From Photobacterium indicum (GTDB lineage: Bacteria; Pseudomonadota; Gammaproteobacteria; Enterobacterales; Vibrionaceae), in NCBI RefSeq assembly GCF_003026215.1, contig NZ_PYOC01000013.1:1-64000 (forward strand): DNA of 64,000 bases. Reading direction: 5' to 3'. This document shows, in pieces, positions 60,193 through 64,000 of this stretch. A program made the position numbers and the translations under genes. Below the pieces are notes generated by a model. It was not told the DNA's origin and did no database searches. It saw only the letters and a program-made list of their open reading frames with translations. Positions within the stretch are counted from its first letter, which is position 1. Each line of letters begins with the position of its first letter.

Positions 60193-62847
60193 TTATTTAT
60201 CTTCTTTTTCAGCTTTTTCTTTCTTTGGCTTTTTGCGCTTATCGGTAATTTCCCACTTACCGTCAACGTAAAGGCCAGTCCAGCCTGATGGCTTGCCGTC
60301 GACTTCAGTACGAACGTAGTTCTCTTTGCTCTTACGGCTAAAGCGAACAACAGTCTCACGACCATCCGGATCTTCTGTCGGCGCCTCTGCTAAGTAATAG
60401 AACTTAGGCGATAAGCGATCTTTAAAGCGTACTAGTTCAGACACAAGCGGCGCACGTGTTTCACGCGATTTAGGGAAAGTACTTGCAGCCATAAACAAGC
60501 CAGAAGCACCGTCACGTAAAACGAAATACGCATTAGAATCTTGAGTACATGGAATCTCAGGCAAATGTACAGGATCTTCTTTAGGTGGTGCAATCTCACC
60601 ATTCTTCAGAATCTTACGAGTATTTTTACAGTCTTCACTCGTACAACCCATGTACTTACCAAAACGACCTGTTTTCAGTTCCATGTCTGAACCGCACTTG
60701 TCACATTCAATCAGTGGTCCTTCATAGCCTTTCAGCTTGAACTCACCTTTCTCAACAATGTAACCATCACAGCTTGGGTTATTACCACAAACATGCAATT
60801 TACGATCTTGGTCAATCAGGTATGCATCCATTGCGGTGTCACATTTAGGACAACGCTTCTTAGCGCGCAATGCAGCAGTTTCAACGTCTTCTTCAAGTAC
60901 GTTTACAATGCCGTCTTCATCACCTAAGTTAATCGTTTTTTTACAACGCTCTTTTGGCGGAAGTGCATAACCAGAACACCCTAAGAATACGCCAGTCGAT
61001 GCTGTACGAATACCCATAGGACGAGAACATGTAGGACATTCAATATCAGTAACAACGATATTGTTTGGCTTCATGCCACCTTCTTCTTCATCTAACTCGG
61101 CTTTTTCAAGCTCGGTAGTGAAGTCGCTAAAGAAGTTATCAAGAACGGCTTTCCAGTTCTTTTCGCCTTCAGCGATTTTATCTAGGTTACCTTCCATGCG
61201 AGCAGTGAAATCAAAATCCATCAGATCAGGGAAGCTTCCATCTAAACGATCCGAAACGATTTCACCCATTTTCTCTGCATAGAATCGACGCTGATCGACA
61301 CGCACATAACCACGATCTTGAATCGTAGAAATAATTGATGCGTATGTTGAAGGACGACCAATGCCACGCTTCTCTAATTCTTTAACCAATGCAGCTTCTG
61401 TAAAGCGCGCTGGTGGCTTAGTGAAGTGTTGTTTAGGCTCAACGCCTTCTAACTTCATAACATCGCCAACGTGAACGGTAGGCAATGTCGTATCTTCATT
61501 CTTACCAGATGGACGCTGTACTAGAGTCCAACCTGCAAAGCGCAAAATACGTCCTTTCGCTTTAAGCGTAAACTCATCAGCTTGAACTGTAATTGTGCTT
61601 GAATCGTATTTTGCTGGCACCATCTGGCAAGATACAAACTGACGCCAAATTAAGTCGTATAACTTAACTGCATCCGCATCCATGCCTTCTAGGTTTTCAG
61701 CTTGTACTTCAACACTTGAAGGACGAATTGCTTCGTGCGCTTCTTGTGCATTTTTCTTGCTACCGTACTTTATCGCTTCTTTCGGGAGATAATTCTCACC
61801 GTATTCGCTACCGATAAATTCACGTGCAGCTTCAACCGCATCATTCGACAAGTTAGTCGAATCGGTACGCATGTAGGTAATATAACCCGCTTCATATAGA
61901 CGCTGAGCCAAACCCATTGTACGTTTTACACCATAACCAAGACGGGTACTTGCCGCTTGTTGCAGTGTTGATGTGATATAAGGTGCTGAAGGCTTGCTGC
62001 TGGTTGGGCGATCTTCACGATCAACCACTTTGTACTCTGCACTATCAAGTACAGATTTAGCCGCCATGGTTTGTGCTTCATTAACCGGACGGAAAGCTTT
62101 ACCCGCCTGCTGAGAAACCATCAAACGCAGTGCATCTTTACCAACAGTCAATGTATTCGCATGAATGTCCCAGAACTCTTCTGGTGTAAACGCTTTAATT
62201 TCACGTTCACGTTCAACAATCAACTTTACCGCTACAGACTGAACACGACCAGCAGATAGACCACGGGCAACCTTCTTCCAAAGAAGAGGTGACACCATGA
62301 AACCCACAACGCGATCAAGAAAACGTCGAGCTTGCTGAGCATTAACACCATCAATGTTCAATTCACCAGGTTCTTCAAACGCCTGCTGAATTGCATTTTT
62401 AGTGATCTCATTAAATACCACTCGCTTATAACGTGCATCATCACCACCGATGATCTCACGAAGGTGCCACGCAATAGCTTCTCCTTCGCGGTCCAAATCG
62501 GTAGCTAGGTAAACAAAATCAGCATCGGCAGCAAGTTTTTGCAGTTCATTAACGACTTTTTCTTTGCCCGGAAGCACTTCGTAATGCGCATCCCAATCGT
62601 TATAGGGATCAACCCCCATTTTTCCGATTAGAGACTTACGGTCTTTAATTTTCTTAAGACGCGCTTTTTCTTCAACGCTCAACCCTGCGGTTGATTGTGC
62701 TGCCGCTTTTTTTCCGGCATTACGTGCACCCGTTGGCAAATCACGTACGTGACCAACGCTTGACTTTACAATGAAGTCCTTGCCCAAGTACTTATTAATA
62801 GTCTTGGCTTTGGCAGGGGACTCCACAATAACGAGAGATTTACCCAT
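60193..62847 (-). CDS. topA: DNA topoisomerase I
   Basis: TopA relaxes negative supercoils, balancing gyrase. The 884-residue protein has the TOPRIM domain (LVIVESPAKAKTI; DLDREGEAIAWHL), the active-site tyrosine in GYITYMRTDSTNLS, and three C-terminal tetracysteine zinc ribbons (CPTC..., CPKC..., CDKC...) followed by a basic tail. Length is close to E. coli (865). It is divergent from yciN, as in E. coli. Confidence 0.96.
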   Translation of the reverse strand: MGKSLVIVESPAKAKTINKYLGKDFIVKSSVGHVRDLPTGARNAGKKAAAQSTAGLSVEEKARLKKIKDRKSLIGKMGVDPYNDWDAHYEVLPGKEKVVNELQKLAADADFVYLATDLDREGEAIAWHLREIIGGDDARYKRVVFNEITKNAIQQAFEEPGELNIDGVNAQQARRFLDRVVGFMVSPLLWKKVARGLSAGRVQSVAVKLIVEREREIKAFTPEEFWDIHANTLTVGKDALRLMVSQQAGKAFRPVNEAQTMAAKSVLDSAEYKVVDREDRPTSSKPSAPYITSTLQQAASTRLGYGVKRTMGLAQRLYEAGYITYMRTDSTNLSNDAVEAAREFIGSEYGENYLPKEAIKYGSKKNAQEAHEAIRPSSVEVQAENLEGMDADAVKLYDLIWRQFVSCQMVPAKYDSSTITVQADEFTLKAKGRILRFAGWTLVQRPSGKNEDTTLPTVHVGDVMKLEGVEPKQHFTKPPARFTEAALVKELEKRGIGRPSTYASIISTIQDRGYVRVDQRRFYAEKMGEIVSDRLDGSFPDLMDFDFTARMEGNLDKIAEGEKNWKAVLDNFFSDFTTELEKAELDEEEGGMKPNNIVVTDIECPTCSRPMGIRTASTGVFLGCSGYALPPKERCKKTINLGDEDGIVNVLEEDVETAALRAKKRCPKCDTAMDAYLIDQDRKLHVCGNNPSCDGYIVEKGEFKLKGYEGPLIECDKCGSDMELKTGRFGKYMGCTSEDCKNTRKILKNGEIAPPKEDPVHLPEIPCTQDSNAYFVLRDGASGLFMAASTFPKSRETRAPLVSELVRFKDRLSPKFYYLAEAPTEDPDGRETVVRFSRKSKENYVRTEVDGKPSGWTGLYVDGKWEITDKRKKPKKEKAEKEDK

Positions 62848-63318
62848 AATGACTCTATTACGTCCTCGTGCTCGCTAAATTTTAAATAAAAACAAAAAGT
62901 TGCATGCTAAAAAAAAGAAAATTGGCACGTCAACGCTATTACAATATTGGGCTACTATTCAAGAAGGTCAACTGCTTTTTGAGAAAAACGAACTGTTTGC
63001 TCGCCCCTTCTACAGTTGTTAATGATACGTTAAAAATCAAAAACCCACTTTTAATTAGTCAAAATTCTGTTTAAAACTTCACTATATAGAGAGTAGATGA
63101 AGTAATTAAAGGCGCTAATCATTACCACCTCACGACAGCCTTTGACTATTCACGACCATGATTTTTAGTCATCGCTCACAGATTTTTTCCATAATTGCTT
63201 TTTGTTTAATCACTATTCAACATTTGAATGAAAATATACCCAGCGTTATTAAGGATTTGTTTTCTCCTGACAAGATGAATAAACTAATGACGTATTTCTT
63301 CCAGAGACGTCATTCATC
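62848..63318. other. Intergenic region between topA and yciN
   Basis: This 471-bp stretch separates the divergent topA and yciN and must hold both promoters. I see no reading frame with a ribosome site, no tRNA fold and no repeat. Confidence 0.5.
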
Positions 63319-63567
63319 ATGAGCGATAAAAAATCAATTCCCCAAGACAACCTTTTACTGATCGCCAATCAACTGATTCAAGATCACGATGCCTACATTA
63401 AAGGCATGCGAGCAACATCTGTTGAAGAAAAAGCTGATGTGCTGGTATTTAAAGGTGAATATTTCCTCGATGACAATGGTCTTCCGACCACCAATACAAC
63501 TGCGGTATTTAACATGTTTAAATATCTAGCGCATAAGCTGTCACCCGAGTTTACTTTGCAAGATTAA
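63319..63567 (+). CDS. yciN: YciN family protein (DUF2498)
   Basis: An 82-residue protein matching E. coli YciN in length and in FKGEYFLDDNGLPTTNTTAVFNMFKYLAHKLS. Function is unknown. The topA-yciN neighbourhood is conserved with E. coli. Confidence 0.88.
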   Translation: MSDKKSIPQDNLLLIANQLIQDHDAYIKGMRATSVEEKADVLVFKGEYFLDDNGLPTTNTTAVFNMFKYLAHKLSPEFTLQD

Positions 63568-63669
63568 GCCGTAAATTGTTTGTTGACGCAAGGGATTATA
63601 AAAAAAATCGTTGTTAAAGAGTAAAAAACAACGTTTATTTTCACGAGTTATCACCTTAAAAATCAAAAA

Positions 63670-63695
63670 AATAACCCGCCAATAAGCGGGTTATT
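63670..63695. terminator. Bidirectional terminator after yciN
   Basis: AATAACCCGC/GCGGGTTATT with a 6-nt loop lies between the converging yciN and DUF805 genes. Confidence 0.8.
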
Positions 63696-63721
63696 ATTCA
63701 ATAAAAAAGTGTCCAAACAAC

Positions 63722-64000
63722 TTACATGTCGATGGTTATCGTTTCTTTTTTATCATCTTTCGTTGGGGTAGAACGTCCTTTTGGATCCGGACCGTATTGG
63801 TTGTCTCCTTTTATACCGTCGAGCATACCAAGTTCAACAATAACAAAAGCAGGACCAATTAAAGGTACAAAGGTCAACAACGCCCACCAAGCACTTTTAT
63901 TACGATCATGCAGGCGCTTAATATTCAGCGCCAATGATGCCCAAAAGACAAAAAATAAAATAACCATAGCCAATATATTCAGCGCTTGATTATTGCCCAT
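63722..64000 (-). CDS. DUF805 family membrane protein, cut by the window edge
   Basis: The visible 92 residues hold the family pattern NIKRLHDRNKSAWWALLTFVPLIGPAFVIVELGMLDG and NQYGPDP, with at least two transmembrane helices. DUF805 proteins usually have about 110-130 residues, so the N-terminus is likely beyond base 64000 even though an ATG coincides with the window end. Function is unknown. Confidence 0.8.
   Translation of the reverse strand: MGNNQALNILAMVILFFVFWASLALNIKRLHDRNKSAWWALLTFVPLIGPAFVIVELGMLDGIKGDNQYGPDPKGRSTPTKDDKKETITIDM

Overview
The window reads as chromosomal DNA of a marine gammaproteobacterium of the Vibrionaceae, most probably a Photobacterium. This rests on protein resemblance recalled from E. 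coli and Vibrio families and on conserved neighbourhoods (psp-sap, rpsA-ihfB-lapAB-pyrF, nrdAB-yfaE, topA-yciN). No database search was possible. Most of the window is core genome; the accessory material lies between genes.

Layout. Bases 1-1213 hold five tandem copies of a ~120-127 nt unit, each ending in an intrinsic terminator; I read this as an array of small-RNA genes. Next come yeeZ (-), hexR (+, behind a 22-codon leader ORF), pykA, rimJ, ogt and tyrR. From 8.3 to 13.5 kb lies the envelope-stress locus ycjXF/pspABC with divergent pspF and a sigma-54 promoter, followed by sapABCDF, whose first gene is preceded by two overlapping mini-ORFs. From 19 to 26 kb is a minus-strand core block: pyrF, lapBA, ihfB, rpsA, cmk, aroA. 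Then come a Nudix gene, a lipoprotein, serC, a 266-bp inverted-repeat element, gyrA, ubiG, a HAD phosphatase and nrdA-nrdB-yfaE with DnaA and NrdR sites.

From 40.3 to 44.3 kb is an anaerobic sulfite-reduction operon, cobA-asrA-asrB-asrC, with a perfect FNR box upstream; asrC carries a one-base frameshift. yfaY and a TyrP-type permease follow; the permease has a perfect and a weak TyrR box. Then come a DUF3943 protein, a GGDEF-EAL protein, a TauE/SafE permease, a methyltransferase, cysB, a coiled-coil membrane protein and miaE. From 56.1 to 59.9 kb lies the least familiar region: a 47-codon ORF with its own terminator, a CysB paralogue, and a convergent three-gene operon of two membrane proteins and an M20 amidohydrolase. 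topA, yciN and a truncated DUF805 gene close the window.

Several parts work together. TyrR, its own probable operator and the TyrR boxes at tyrP form a regulatory circuit. CobA makes the siroheme precursor that AsrC needs. YfaE maintains the NrdB cofactor. Two CysB-type regulators lie close to sulfur-related genes. No tRNA, rRNA, CRISPR array, prophage or intact insertion sequence was seen.
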